Positions 1 through 8,422 of a DNA stretch of 64,000 nucleotides are shown here, one piece after another. Each line of letters starts with the position of its first letter. Positions within the stretch are counted from its first letter, which is position 1. The notes beneath the pieces are model-generated. The model was given only the letters and a program-made list of their open reading frames with translations, ran no database searches and was not told the DNA's origin. The stretch lies in NCBI RefSeq assembly GCF_019754295.1, contig NZ_VIRV01000007.1, positions 1-64,000 of the forward strand, given 5' to 3'. The position numbers and the translations under genes were made by a program. The DNA is from Sellimonas caecigallum. GTDB taxonomy: Bacteria; Bacillota; Clostridia; Lachnospirales; Lachnospiraceae.

Positions 1-118
1 CGACTTTTTTTTCGAAGCGGCAGGTGTTTCGTAACACCAACTTGTTTATCTTATCACATCTTTCTCATAATGTCAAGAATTATTTTTTTCTTTTTTTGAG
101 GTTTTTCGTGATAAGAAA
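1..118. other. Leading non-coding sequence
   Basis: No coding region is visible. A short inverted repeat GGTGTT-TCGT-AACACC lies at 23-38 but has no T-run directly after it on either strand, so it is not called a terminator. The T-rich stretch at about 85-105 lies just past the 3' end of the minus-strand tRNA-Ser. Confidence 0.4.
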
Positions 119-206
119 CGGAGAAAGAGGGATTTGAACCCTCGCGCCGGTTGCCCGACCTACACCCTTAGCAGGGGCGCCTCTTCAGCCTCTTGAGTAT
201 TTCTCC
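119..206 (-). tRNA. tRNA-Ser(GCU)
   Basis: On the minus strand the 88-nt segment folds as a class II tRNA. The acceptor stem is GGAGAAA/TTTCTCC with discriminator G, the anticodon loop is CTGCTAA (anticodon GCU, serine AGC/AGU), and there are a long variable arm and a T loop TTCAAAT. No CCA is encoded. The gene lies downstream of the fumarase-plsC genes on the same strand. Confidence 0.95.
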
Positions 207-329
207 AAAACACTGAATTTCGTGTCTTTATTTTGTTTTTGCGTTCGTAACGCATTAGTAATTATACTAAAATGATATTTCATTGTCAAGCACTATTTTC
301 AGTGTTTTTTATTTTCTTTTTTTTACCTC

Positions 330-1046
330 TCAAATCTGTGTATATTCACGGATTACTTCTTCGATTCTTCGTTTTACTTCCTGAGCGATTTCTGTTGTCT
401 TCATATCCTTATATTCTTCATAAAGCATTGGTTTCAGGAAGTGTACCTGCACGGTGACAGGGCTGATTGTATTCGTATCAAATGGCTTGAAGGCATCAAT
501 GAGTGCAACTGGGACGATCGGACATTTCGCTTTGGTAGCTGCTTTGAAGCTTCCTCCTTTGAATTCGCCTGGCTGATTTCCCTGTTTCGATCTTGTTCCT
601 TCTGCAAAGATCAGATAGTTTCTGCCTTTTTTTACTTCTTTTGTCACATTCACAATGATTTCCATAGCCTGCCGTACATCTTCCCTGTCGATCATATATG
701 CTTTCATACATGCGAACACCTGTTTTAAAAACGGAATATTGGCAATTTCTTTTTTGGCCACGACTGAAAACGGAGTCGGACAGGCTTCTATGATCGCCAG
801 TACATCGTAGAGTCCCTGGTGATTTGGAAAAAACATAAATCCATTCTGCTCTGGTATATTTTCTTTTCCATATACGTCTATATGGACATTGCCCCCTTTG
901 TTGGCTTTCCCGTCTATATATTTCAGAAGGCTGTAACGCTGCTCTTCTGTATATTTTTCTACATGGCTCGCATAATAGCACAGTTTAAACCATCCGTATG
1001 GGACAAAGAGGAGATTTCTCAAGACCATCATTATAATTCGTTTCAT
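330..1046 (-). CDS. plsC: 1-acyl-sn-glycerol-3-phosphate acyltransferase (PlsC family)
   Basis: A 238-residue membrane-associated acyltransferase that would transfer an acyl group to lysophosphatidic acid to make phosphatidic acid. The catalytic NHxxxxD motif is NHQGLYD at residues 75-81, and the EGTRS substrate-binding motif (family motif III) follows about 90 residues later. The N-terminus is hydrophobic. The start at 1046 is chosen over a longer in-frame start because an AAAGGAG ribosome-binding site precedes it; the upstream extension would overlap the fumarase beta gene. It lies 43 nt after that gene on the same strand, so it is probably co-transcribed with it. Acyl specificity cannot be read from the sequence. 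Confidence 0.9.
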   Translation of the reverse strand: MKRIIMMVLRNLLFVPYGWFKLCYYASHVEKYTEEQRYSLLKYIDGKANKGGNVHIDVYGKENIPEQNGFMFFPNHQGLYDVLAIIEACPTPFSVVAKKEIANIPFLKQVFACMKAYMIDREDVRQAMEIIVNVTKEVKKGRNYLIFAEGTRSKQGNQPGEFKGGSFKAATKAKCPIVPVALIDAFKPFDTNTISPVTVQVHFLKPMLYEEYKDMKTTEIAQEVKRRIEEVIREYTQI

Positions 1047-1089
1047 ACTTTGCTCCTTTGTATGTCTTATAGTTATGATACCATTTTTT

Positions 1090-1656
1090 CTAACAAAGAG
1101 TGGTATCCTCTGTCCGATAAGCCTGGATTGCCGTTTCGTAGAGATTGTTTCCTTCGGAATCAACCACAACTATGACGGGAAAATTTTCCACTTCAAGCCT
1201 GCGGATTGCCTCTGTTCCAAGATCGTCGTAGGCGATCACTTCAGATGATTTGATGCATTTTGACAAAAGTGCTCCGGCTCCTCCCACGGCTGCTAAATAA
1301 ACGGCATCATTCCTTACAATAGCATCTATCACAGCTTTGCTTCGTTTTCCTTTTCCGATCATACCGCCCAGACCAAGATCCAAAAGCTCTGGTGCATATT
1401 TGTCCATCCTGCTTGCCGTTGTAGGTCCCGCCGAACCGATCGGACGACCTTCCCGCGCAGGAGATGGCCCCATATAATATATCATCTGGCCTTTCAGATC
1501 AAGCGGAAGTTCCATTCCTTTTTCCAATGTCTCTTTCATTCTTTTATGTGCAGCGTCCCTGGCCGTATAGATTGTTCCTGTGATATAAACATAGTCTCCG
1601 GCTTTCAGTGTCCTTGCCGTCTCTTTGCTGATTGGGGCAGTGATTTGTTTTTCCAT
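1090..1656 (-). CDS. Class I fumarate hydratase, beta subunit (FumB-type C-terminal domain)
   Basis: 188 residues, the size of the small subunit of two-subunit class I hydro-lyases. It matches the beta domain of fumarase/L-tartrate dehydratase: a GPxPAREGRPIGSAGPTT segment and a C-terminal VVVDSEGNN motif. With the alpha subunit it would form an oxygen-sensitive Fe-S enzyme interconverting fumarate and malate. Tartrate dehydratase is a close alternative that sequence reading does not exclude. The ribosome-binding site is AAAGGA before ATG at 1656. The alpha-subunit gene lies 49 nt upstream. Confidence 0.88.
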   Translation of the reverse strand: MEKQITAPISKETARTLKAGDYVYITGTIYTARDAAHKRMKETLEKGMELPLDLKGQMIYYMGPSPAREGRPIGSAGPTTASRMDKYAPELLDLGLGGMIGKGKRSKAVIDAIVRNDAVYLAAVGGAGALLSKCIKSSEVIAYDDLGTEAIRRLEVENFPVIVVVDSEGNNLYETAIQAYRTEDTTLC

Positions 1657-1705
1657 ACTTCTTATCCTTTCTTCTCCTGTATGTTCCTAATTCATTTAGC
1701 TGGTT

Positions 1706-2548
1706 TTAAATTTCTCGTACCGCATGGCGGTTTACATGACAGCAGATATTGACTGCCACCGGCAGCCCTGCAATATGAGTAGGATAAGTATTGATATTTA
1801 CAGCAAAGGCTGTCGTAGTTCCTCCAAGTCCCCCCGGTCCGATCCCAAGCTGATTAATTTTTGTAAGAAGCTCTTCTTCCAGCTCTTTGACGTACGGGAT
1901 ATCCGAATGTCTGCCAACTTCTCTTGTCAGAGCTTTTTTGGACATGAGGGCACATTTTTCAAAGGTTCCTCCGATACCAACGCCGACTACCATCGGAGGA
2001 CATGCATTTGGCCCGGCATCACGCACTGCCGTAAGGACTGCCTCTTTAACTCCTTCTATGCCGTCTGCCGGTTTCAGCATGAATACGCGGCTCATATTTT
2101 CACTTCCGAAACCTTTCGGGGCCACTGTGATGCGGATCCTGTCTCCTGCTACAATTTCATAGTGAATGACTGCCGGTGTATTATCTTTTGTATTTTCTCT
2201 TTCTATAGGGTCTCTTACGACAGATTTTCTCAGATATCCTTCCTTATATCCCTGACGTACTCCTTCATTGACAGCATCTTCCAGCGGTCCTCCTTCCAGA
2301 TGGACATCCTGACCGATTTCCAAAAAGATCACTGCCATCCCTGTGTCCTGGCAGATCGGTATCATATCTTCAGATGCTATCTTCAGATTTTCCTGAAGCT
2401 GGCAGAGAATCTGTTTCCCAAGAGGGGATTTTTCTTGTTTTTCCGATTCAGAAAGCGCATTCTTCATATCTTCTGAAAGATAATGGTTCGCTTCGATACA
2501 CATTTCTTTTATCTGTTCTGTGATTTCACTGACATTTACTGTACGCAT
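1706..2548 (-). CDS. Class I fumarate hydratase, alpha subunit
   Basis: 280 residues from the preferred start. This is the Fe-S cluster-bearing subunit. Conserved cysteines occur in PICQDTG, in NACPPMVVG and in the later EKCALMSKKAL segment, the three positions expected to ligate a 4Fe-4S cluster. The C-terminal GPGGLGGTTTAFAV loop is typical. Two in-frame ATGs exist (2554 and 2548). The AGGAG site is 1 nt from the first and 7 nt from the second, so 2548 is chosen. First gene of the operon fumarase alpha-beta-plsC. Confidence 0.9.
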   Translation of the reverse strand: MRTVNVSEITEQIKEMCIEANHYLSEDMKNALSESEKQEKSPLGKQILCQLQENLKIASEDMIPICQDTGMAVIFLEIGQDVHLEGGPLEDAVNEGVRQGYKEGYLRKSVVRDPIERENTKDNTPAVIHYEIVAGDRIRITVAPKGFGSENMSRVFMLKPADGIEGVKEAVLTAVRDAGPNACPPMVVGVGIGGTFEKCALMSKKALTREVGRHSDIPYVKELEEELLTKINQLGIGPGGLGGTTTAFAVNINTYPTHIAGLPVAVNICCHVNRHAVREI

Positions 2549-2587
2549 GTGCATTCTCCTTCATGATTTGCCTTGTTTTCTTCATTT

Positions 2588-2616
2588 ACTATAACACCTG
2601 GAAAAATGAATGACAA
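2588..2616 (-). promoter_or_regulatory. Sigma-A type promoter of the fumarase operon
   Basis: Read on the minus strand: -35 TTGTCA, a 17-nt spacer and -10 TATAGT, ending about 40 nt before the fumarase alpha start. Spacing and both boxes fit the housekeeping consensus. Confidence 0.65.
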
Positions 2617-2634
2617 GCCATAGCAAAAGAGGGA

Positions 2635-2663
2635 TTGCGATTTCAAATACTGTGAATTATAAT
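2635..2663 (+). promoter_or_regulatory. Sigma-A type promoter of the C_GCAxxG_C_C gene
   Basis: -35 TTGCGA, 17-nt spacer, -10 TATAAT, ending 34 nt before the ATG at 2698. Its -35 box is less than 20 nt from the divergent fumarase promoter, so the two may influence one another. Confidence 0.65.
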
Positions 2664-2697
2664 TTTTGTAACAGTTTGAGGGAAGAGAGGGATAGAA

Positions 2698-3144
2698 ATG
2701 ACGACTGATATCAGTATGGAACAGCTGAAAGCGGACGCTGTCGATATATTTCACAAGGGATTTGCCTGTTCGGAATCTGTGATCTACGCCATCCGAAAGA
2801 ATTTTGATCTGGATCTTTCCGATGATGCCATCGCTATGAGCAGCGGATTTCCATGGGGACTTGGCGGAGGAGGATGCATCTGCGGTGCGCTGGCAGGAGG
2901 CGCCATGTGTATCGGCTACTTTTTCGGACGCCGCACACCGGGAGATCCGAGTATCCAGACATGTTTTGCTCTTACAAAAGAACTGCATGATTTTTTCTGT
3001 GAGTCTTATACCTCTCCTTGCTGCCGTATCCAGATACACGGATATGAAAAGGATGCTCCGGAACGAAAGGCAAAATGTACCGATATCGTTTCCGGCACTG
3101 TGGAAAAGACTGCGGAAATCATTTTGCGTGAACTTCGAAAGTAA
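2698..3144 (+). CDS. C_GCAxxG_C_C family putative redox-active protein
   Basis: 148 residues. The family signature is clear: ACSES near residues 23-27, then GGGGCICGALAGG and conserved cysteines in a QTCF segment, in SPCC and near KCTD at the end. Small proteins of this family in anaerobes are thought to be redox-active or metal-binding, but no reaction has been assigned. There is no signal peptide, so it is probably cytoplasmic. It is a monocistronic unit with its own promoter upstream and a hairpin terminator immediately downstream. The ribosome-binding site GAGAGGG is modest. Confidence 0.8.
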   Translation: MTTDISMEQLKADAVDIFHKGFACSESVIYAIRKNFDLDLSDDAIAMSSGFPWGLGGGGCICGALAGGAMCIGYFFGRRTPGDPSIQTCFALTKELHDFFCESYTSPCCRIQIHGYEKDAPERKAKCTDIVSGTVEKTAEIILRELRK

Positions 3145-3154
3145 CAAAAAAAAC

Positions 3155-3195
3155 AGACAGTGGACGTCTGATATGATGCCACTGTCTATTTTTTT
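3155..3195. terminator. Bidirectional intrinsic terminator
   Basis: Stem AGACAGTGG (3155-3163) / CCACTGTCT (3179-3187), with an A-run before and a T-run after. It serves both the plus-strand gene ending at 3144 and the minus-strand permease gene, whose stop codon lies in the T-run. Confidence 0.8.
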
Positions 3196-5881
3196 AGTCT
3201 TTTTTCAATTCCTCGATAATATTCTGTTTTTTGATTTTACTCATCGAGTACAGCATTGTGGCGAATACCACTGCAAATACCCATAGTACTGCAACACAAA
3301 GTCCTCCCCATGGATGCTGGAAAGCAACATCGGCTCCGGTCATAACGACATAATTCATCGCAAAACTGATTGCCACCGAAAGGATGACTCCATAGAAAAT
3401 GGATCGTATTCCGTATATTAGGCATTCATAGTTCATCATCCTGCGCATGCTTTTTTCTCCCATTCCCATAGATTTCAGCATGGCAAATTCTCTTTTACGG
3501 ATCATGATATTTGTTGAAATCGTATTGAACACATTTGCCGCCGCAATCAAAGAAATCAAAATGATAAATCCATAAGACAAAACTCTTATCGCAATCATAA
3601 TTCCTCTGTCCTGCTCATACTGTTGTGCCAGATTCATCAGCCTTTCTGCCACCATTCCATTTTGATCCCCATTTTCCAGTTTTTCACAAAGATCTTCGTA
3701 AGTTTTCTGATACTCTGAAGATTTGATCATGCATGAATACGTAAGATCGGCATCAATGCTGGAAATAATGGTATCCTTCTGACTTTCGGGTATGAGGAGA
3801 AGTATAAATGGATTGTACCAGTCGTTGAAGTATTCCGGAAGCTTCTGTACTTTGTGTGCGAGAACAATCTCCTTTTTGGAATCCTGGATTTGTTCTGCCG
3901 TTGCCATATCATCATTTTCAAATAGTTTACCAAAGGACATCAAAAGGTCTGCCTTGATCGGATCATCTTTTTTGCCATTAATCATTTCTGTCTTTACATA
4001 TCTGCTTTCCTTGTTGTCATAATGGCGGTAAAAATCATAGTACAGAACTTTGTTGTTTTCTTTCTGCATATACGTCTTGGCATCTATTCCTTCATCCTTT
4101 GCCAGTTTCTCAAATTCTTCATCCGGAAGAATCAATCCTGTGATACTTGTGCACGATTTTTCTTTTTCTCCCTTAGCCTCTTCTTCCTCAGTTCCGAAAT
4201 AATATTCCGAAAGGGAAGGTATGTTTCCCAATATCTCTTCCGCTTTTGAGGAGACATCCTGTGGATCCAGGGCAATTGTTGCAGAAAATTCTCCATAGGA
4301 GACAACATCCGTCACTTTTTCTCCTGATTCCAAAAGTTTTTGTATTTCTTTGCGTCCTTCTTCGCCGGTCTCTTCCTCTATAATCTGATATTGAAACTCA
4401 TATTCCGGTGCCTCCAGCATAAAAGCACCTGTCTTGGAGAGATATTTTGAAAACAAAGTAGCAGATGTGAACAGCACGATGCTGACCGTAAGAGAAAATA
4501 CGGTTGCCCGATACTTCTTTCTGTCTCTCCTGTAATTTTTATCTGCCAGCATCCCTTCCAATCCAAAAATCTTACGGATGAATTTGGGACTTTTTACTTC
4601 TTTTGATTTTACTTTGATATCTTTGTTGGCGCGGATCGCTTCGATAGGTGTAATCCTCTTTACCCGTGCGGCCGGAATCCAGACAGAAACTGCGATGATG
4701 ACAGCTGCCACCGATGCTGCCAGAAAAATAGCACCAGGTGAAGTTGCCAGACGAATACCTCCCGCCGCCGCGCCTCGAATCCATTTAGCCAGAGATTCTC
4801 CGATAAAGAACAGAGTAATTCCTATTCCTGCAAGACCACTTAAAATTCCGATCGGAATTCCGATGATCCCGACCCAGAATGCTTCATACCACATTGATCT
4901 GCGAAGCTGCTTTCTCGTCGCACCGATCGACGAAAGCAGACCAAACTGCGTCGTCCTTTCCCGAAGGGAGATAGAAAATGCGTTATAAATCAGGGAAACA
5001 GCGCCTACTCCTATAATGATGATCAAAATCGTGAGAAGCCCGTTTATCATTCCCATGGCAGTAGCATTTCCGGACACTCCAAGCCATTTCAGCATTCCGG
5101 TGTTTGCGATCAAAGCCGCAGACCCTCCCTCATACTTTTGTATGAAGTTAAATGTCTCTTTTGGATTTTTAAGGCATAAATACGCATTTGATACTGTCTT
5201 TTGACTTCCCCCTTTGCCGATAAATGCATCGGTTCCGGCGCCATTTAGCTGCGTATCGCCCCAGTGTTCCAATATCCCCACAACCTTGTAGGTATGCGTA
5301 TATCTGGGCTGGAAAGACTCCAGCAGATAAAAATCTCCGTTTTCATCATACCCGTATTCCAGCTGTGCATTAAAAAGAAGTCGTTCTCCTTCAATCATAC
5401 GGTCGCCGATGTCAAGTGTGATCTGGTCTCCTATCTTAGCCTGTTCATCTCCATTTATCGGGATGGTATCATAGAGGATGATCTCATTTTCATTCTCAGG
5501 AAGTCTTCCTTCTTTTAGTTTCATAGACATCATATCTGCCGTCTGTTCGTCTATGGACTGGATATAAAGGTATTGGTTGAAGACATTATCCTTCTGGGAA
5601 TCCAGTTTGGCATATCCTGCCTCATCCATTACATTCAATTCTTTGACTTCTTTATCTTGTTTCATATCACGGAGTTCTTCCTGTGATATTCCCTTAGCGG
5701 CCACATGCCAGTTTCCATCTGTTTGTACAGAATAGTCGTACATAAACTTCTGTATGCTTGTTCCAAGAGTCACAACTGCCGTAACCATGGCGGTTGCAAG
5801 AATGACCCCTATGATCGTAACGATCGTGCGCGACTTGTTCATCAGCATTGTCTTTTTGGTAATCTGTCCGAAAATATTCAT
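3194..5881 (-). CDS. ABC transporter permease, FtsX/MacB superfamily
   Basis: 895 residues. A first membrane segment sits at about residues 17-42, then a large extracytoplasmic domain, then a three-segment FtsX block near residues 275-410. A second extracytoplasmic domain and a C-terminal FtsX block (about 760-885) follow. This two-FtsX arrangement fits the Vex/Bce/MacB-like group that works with a dedicated ATPase to resist or sense peptides, or to act on the cell envelope. The ATG overlaps the ATPase stop codon by one base. The response regulator and kinase upstream make a Bce-like detoxification/sensing module the best guess. The substrate is unknown. Confidence 0.85.
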   Translation of the reverse strand: MNIFGQITKKTMLMNKSRTIVTIIGVILATAMVTAVVTLGTSIQKFMYDYSVQTDGNWHVAAKGISQEELRDMKQDKEVKELNVMDEAGYAKLDSQKDNVFNQYLYIQSIDEQTADMMSMKLKEGRLPENENEIILYDTIPINGDEQAKIGDQITLDIGDRMIEGERLLFNAQLEYGYDENGDFYLLESFQPRYTHTYKVVGILEHWGDTQLNGAGTDAFIGKGGSQKTVSNAYLCLKNPKETFNFIQKYEGGSAALIANTGMLKWLGVSGNATAMGMINGLLTILIIIIGVGAVSLIYNAFSISLRERTTQFGLLSSIGATRKQLRRSMWYEAFWVGIIGIPIGILSGLAGIGITLFFIGESLAKWIRGAAAGGIRLATSPGAIFLAASVAAVIIAVSVWIPAARVKRITPIEAIRANKDIKVKSKEVKSPKFIRKIFGLEGMLADKNYRRDRKKYRATVFSLTVSIVLFTSATLFSKYLSKTGAFMLEAPEYEFQYQIIEEETGEEGRKEIQKLLESGEKVTDVVSYGEFSATIALDPQDVSSKAEEILGNIPSLSEYYFGTEEEEAKGEKEKSCTSITGLILPDEEFEKLAKDEGIDAKTYMQKENNKVLYYDFYRHYDNKESRYVKTEMINGKKDDPIKADLLMSFGKLFENDDMATAEQIQDSKKEIVLAHKVQKLPEYFNDWYNPFILLLIPESQKDTIISSIDADLTYSCMIKSSEYQKTYEDLCEKLENGDQNGMVAERLMNLAQQYEQDRGIMIAIRVLSYGFIILISLIAAANVFNTISTNIMIRKREFAMLKSMGMGEKSMRRMMNYECLIYGIRSIFYGVILSVAISFAMNYVVMTGADVAFQHPWGGLCVAVLWVFAVVFATMLYSMSKIKKQNIIEELKKD

Positions 5882-6561
5882 TACCGAACCACCTCATCTC
5901 TGACAATCTTTCCATCCTCCAAAGTAAGGATACGGTCTGCCTGGAGTGCAATGTTTTCATCGTGGGTAATTACGATCATTGTCTGATCATACACTCGGTT
6001 GGAATGCCTGAGCAGATTCATGATTTCTTTACTGTTTGCAGAATCCAGATTTCCCGTCGGCTCATCTGCCAAAAGGATGGAAGGAGCGTTAAAAAGAGCT
6101 CTTCCGATGGAAACTCTCTGCTGCTGACCTCCGGACAGCTCATTTGGCAGGTGATGGATACGGTCTTTGAGATTCAGCATCTCGATCAGTTCCTTCAGCC
6201 TATCTTTATTGATTTTTCTCCCGTCCATCAGAACCGGAAGCGTAATATTCTCTTCCACGTTCAAAACCGGAATCAGATTGTAAAACTGATAGATCAGCCC
6301 TACCTGCCTTCTTCTGAACACAGCTAACGCCTCTTCTTTCTGGGCATATACATCCTTTCCGTCCACATACACCTTTCCAGAAGTCGGGCGGTCCACCCCG
6401 CCGATCAGGTGAAGAAGTGTGGACTTTCCGGAGCCGGATGAACCTATGACGGAGACAAATTCACCTTTCTTTACAGAAAACGAGACCCCATTCAGCGCAT
6501 GCACCTGATTTTCCCCTTTGCCATATATCTTTGACAGATTTTCTACTCTCAAAATCTCCAT
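5881..6561 (-). CDS. ABC transporter ATP-binding protein (LolD/MacB type)
   Basis: 226 residues. Walker A is GSSGSGKST, the signature is LSGGQQQR, Walker B is LLADEPTGNLD and the H-loop is VITHD. The NLDS after Walker B is characteristic of ATPases paired with FtsX-type permeases. The start at 6561 is chosen because AGGAGG lies 8 nt upstream; a longer in-frame start has no comparable site. Translationally coupled to the permease that follows. Confidence 0.92.
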   Translation of the reverse strand: MEILRVENLSKIYGKGENQVHALNGVSFSVKKGEFVSVIGSSGSGKSTLLHLIGGVDRPTSGKVYVDGKDVYAQKEEALAVFRRRQVGLIYQFYNLIPVLNVEENITLPVLMDGRKINKDRLKELIEMLNLKDRIHHLPNELSGGQQQRVSIGRALFNAPSILLADEPTGNLDSANSKEIMNLLRHSNRVYDQTMIVITHDENIALQADRILTLEDGKIVRDEVVR

Positions 6562-6642
6562 TCTTTTTTCCTCCTGACTGATTATGGTTCCAAGTATATC
6601 AGGGGCACATGACACTGCGATGACTTTTAAATAACAATTTTG

Positions 6643-7653
6643 TCACATTTCATCCCGCTTATAAAACCGGATTCGGAACCTGGCCCCTCCCTCTTTTCTG
6701 TTTTCCGCTGTGATCACGGCGTCTTCCCCCGAAAGAATGCTCCGGGCAAGGGCAAGACCAATGCCAAAATTGACATTGTCTGATTGTCTGCCTCTGTAAA
6801 AACGTTCAAAAATATGTGGCAGATCTTCCTTGGCGATTCCATCACCGGAGTCCGAGACTGCAATTTCCGTAAAAAGCGGATTTTCTCTCCATTCGATCTG
6901 AATCATCCCTCCACTCGGTGTGTGTTCCATGCAGTTCTTCAGTACATTTCCAAGGGCTTCCATTGTCCACGCCTCATCTCCCTGAAATGTTACATCTCCT
7001 TCTCCTTTAAGGAGAAGCGTCTGTCCTTTTAATTCCATCGGTATTTCCAAAGGGCGCACTGCCTCTTTCACAAAGTCTTTTGCCAAAATCCGTTTTTTCT
7101 CAAGCCGTACTGTTCCGGCGTCCAGCTTGGACATTTTAAGAAGTGCTGTGATCAGCCACTCCATGCGCCCAAGCATCCGCTCCATGTCCCGGCAGCTTTT
7201 CTTTCGCTGTATTTCGCTCATATCAGCCTGTTTCATCCGCTCCAGCATGATATTCAAAGATGTGAGTGGTGTCCGGATCTGATGTGAAATGTCTGCAAGC
7301 GCATCTGCCAGGAATACCTTTTCTTGCTTTGCCTTCTCATTCTGCTCCCGGAGCCGAACTGTCATCTTGTAGATCTCGTCTTTTAAAATTTCCAAGTCTC
7401 CTTCCCGGAATTCCCCAAGTTCCAGATGTTCCTCCCCATGCAGAATCCGATCGATCTGCTGTGTCAGACTTTCGATATCTTTGTACCGCCGTCTCATGTA
7501 AAGCAAAAAGAAGAGAAGGAGCAATGCCCCTTCCACACAGATCCACCAAGACGCATGTCCTTCTGTAAAAGACACTCCGACCAACGTCAGACATGTGATT
7601 CCCAAAAATCCGACACATGCCTTTCTGATCTCTTTATTTCTAAAAAGTTTCAT
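6643..7653 (-). CDS. Sensor histidine kinase with short extracytoplasmic loop (BceS-like)
   Basis: 336 residues. Two membrane helices (about 13-29 and 35-52) are separated by only a few residues, so there is almost no external sensor domain. This is the hallmark of intramembrane-sensing kinases that read the state of a partner ABC transporter. The phospho-accepting His is in DISHQIRTPL. The N box is NVLKNCMEH, the G1 box is DSGDGI and the G2 region is GIGLALAR. The stop codon is followed about 80 nt later by the ABC ATPase gene, and the response regulator lies 3 nt upstream. Confidence 0.9.
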   Translation of the reverse strand: MKLFRNKEIRKACVGFLGITCLTLVGVSFTEGHASWWICVEGALLLLFFLLYMRRRYKDIESLTQQIDRILHGEEHLELGEFREGDLEILKDEIYKMTVRLREQNEKAKQEKVFLADALADISHQIRTPLTSLNIMLERMKQADMSEIQRKKSCRDMERMLGRMEWLITALLKMSKLDAGTVRLEKKRILAKDFVKEAVRPLEIPMELKGQTLLLKGEGDVTFQGDEAWTMEALGNVLKNCMEHTPSGGMIQIEWRENPLFTEIAVSDSGDGIAKEDLPHIFERFYRGRQSDNVNFGIGLALARSILSGEDAVITAENRKEGGARFRIRFYKRDEM

Positions 7654-7656
7654 TGT

Positions 7657-8334
7657 TTATCCCTCCAGCTTATATCCAAGTCCTCGCACCGTCTTGATGA
7701 TCTTCGGATCCTGAGGACAATCCTCTATCTTTTCCCTTAGACGCTTGATGTACACGGTCAGCGTATTGTCATTGACATACTCTCCGGCCACATCCCAGAT
7801 TTCCTCCAGCAGCATCGTCCTTGTGAGCACCATCCCGCGGTGTGAAAAGAAGACAAGGAGCAGACGGTATTCCAGCGCAGACAGAAATATTTCCTTTCCA
7901 TTTCGCATCACACTTCCTTTTTCCGTGTCAATCCGTATATCCCCGGCAGAAAACACATTCTGACTTTTTCCGCTTCTTCGCAAAACAGTCCGCATCCTGG
8001 ATACAAGCTCCCTCGGCCGAAATGGTTTGCTGATATAGTCGTCCGCTCCCATGTCAAGCCCGGTAACCACGGAAAATTCATCATCCAGCGCTGTCAGAAA
8101 AATGATCGGAATCTGATACTTTGCCTTTACTTCCGTGCATACACTGTACCCATTTCCCTGAGCCAACGTCACATCGAGAAGGATCAGATCAAATTCCTGG
8201 CCTTCCAGAATCTCCATCGCTTTTCTCTGTCCATCCGCAGAGACAACACGAAATCCTTCACTTTTCAGATATTCTGTCAGATTTTCTACGATCAGCCTGT
8301 CATCCTCCACAAGCAAAATCTTTGTCTCATTCAT
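7657..8334 (-). CDS. OmpR/PhoB-family response regulator
   Basis: 225 residues. The receiver domain is residues 1-118, with the acidic pair EDD at 10-12, phospho-accepting Asp54 in LLDVTL and the conserved Lys in ISKPF. The winged-helix DNA-binding domain runs from about 127 to 222, ending in TVRGLGYKLEG. A strong GGGAGGG ribosome-binding site precedes ATG at 8334. It is first gene of the operon regulator-kinase-ATPase-permease and probably controls that operon. Confidence 0.93.
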   Translation of the reverse strand: MNETKILLVEDDRLIVENLTEYLKSEGFRVVSADGQRKAMEILEGQEFDLILLDVTLAQGNGYSVCTEVKAKYQIPIIFLTALDDEFSVVTGLDMGADDYISKPFRPRELVSRMRTVLRRSGKSQNVFSAGDIRIDTEKGSVMRNGKEIFLSALEYRLLLVFFSHRGMVLTRTMLLEEIWDVAGEYVNDNTLTVYIKRLREKIEDCPQDPKIIKTVRGLGYKLEG

Positions 8335-8380
8335 CGCTGTTTCCCTCCCTTTCCCACGATTGTATCACGCCCCTGTCTTT

Positions 8381-8415
8381 AAAAAACGGGGATCCAAAAT
8401 TTCTTTCGAATCCCC
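8381..8415 (-). terminator. Intrinsic terminator of the dnaA-gyrA gene cluster
   Basis: On the minus strand, just after the gyrA stop: stem GGGGAT/ATCCCC (8410-8415 with 8388-8393) followed by GTTTTTT. It separates gyrA from the response-regulator operon on the same strand. Confidence 0.7.
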
Positions 8416-8422
8416 ATTTATT

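Noticed and set aside
23-38. Hairpin near the left edge as a terminator
   Set aside because: No T-run follows on either strand and the adjoining gene is outside the window.
2536-3147. 203-codon open frame antisense to the C_GCAxxG_C_C gene
   Set aside because: The plus-strand gene has a promoter, a terminator and a clear family signature; the antisense frame has none.
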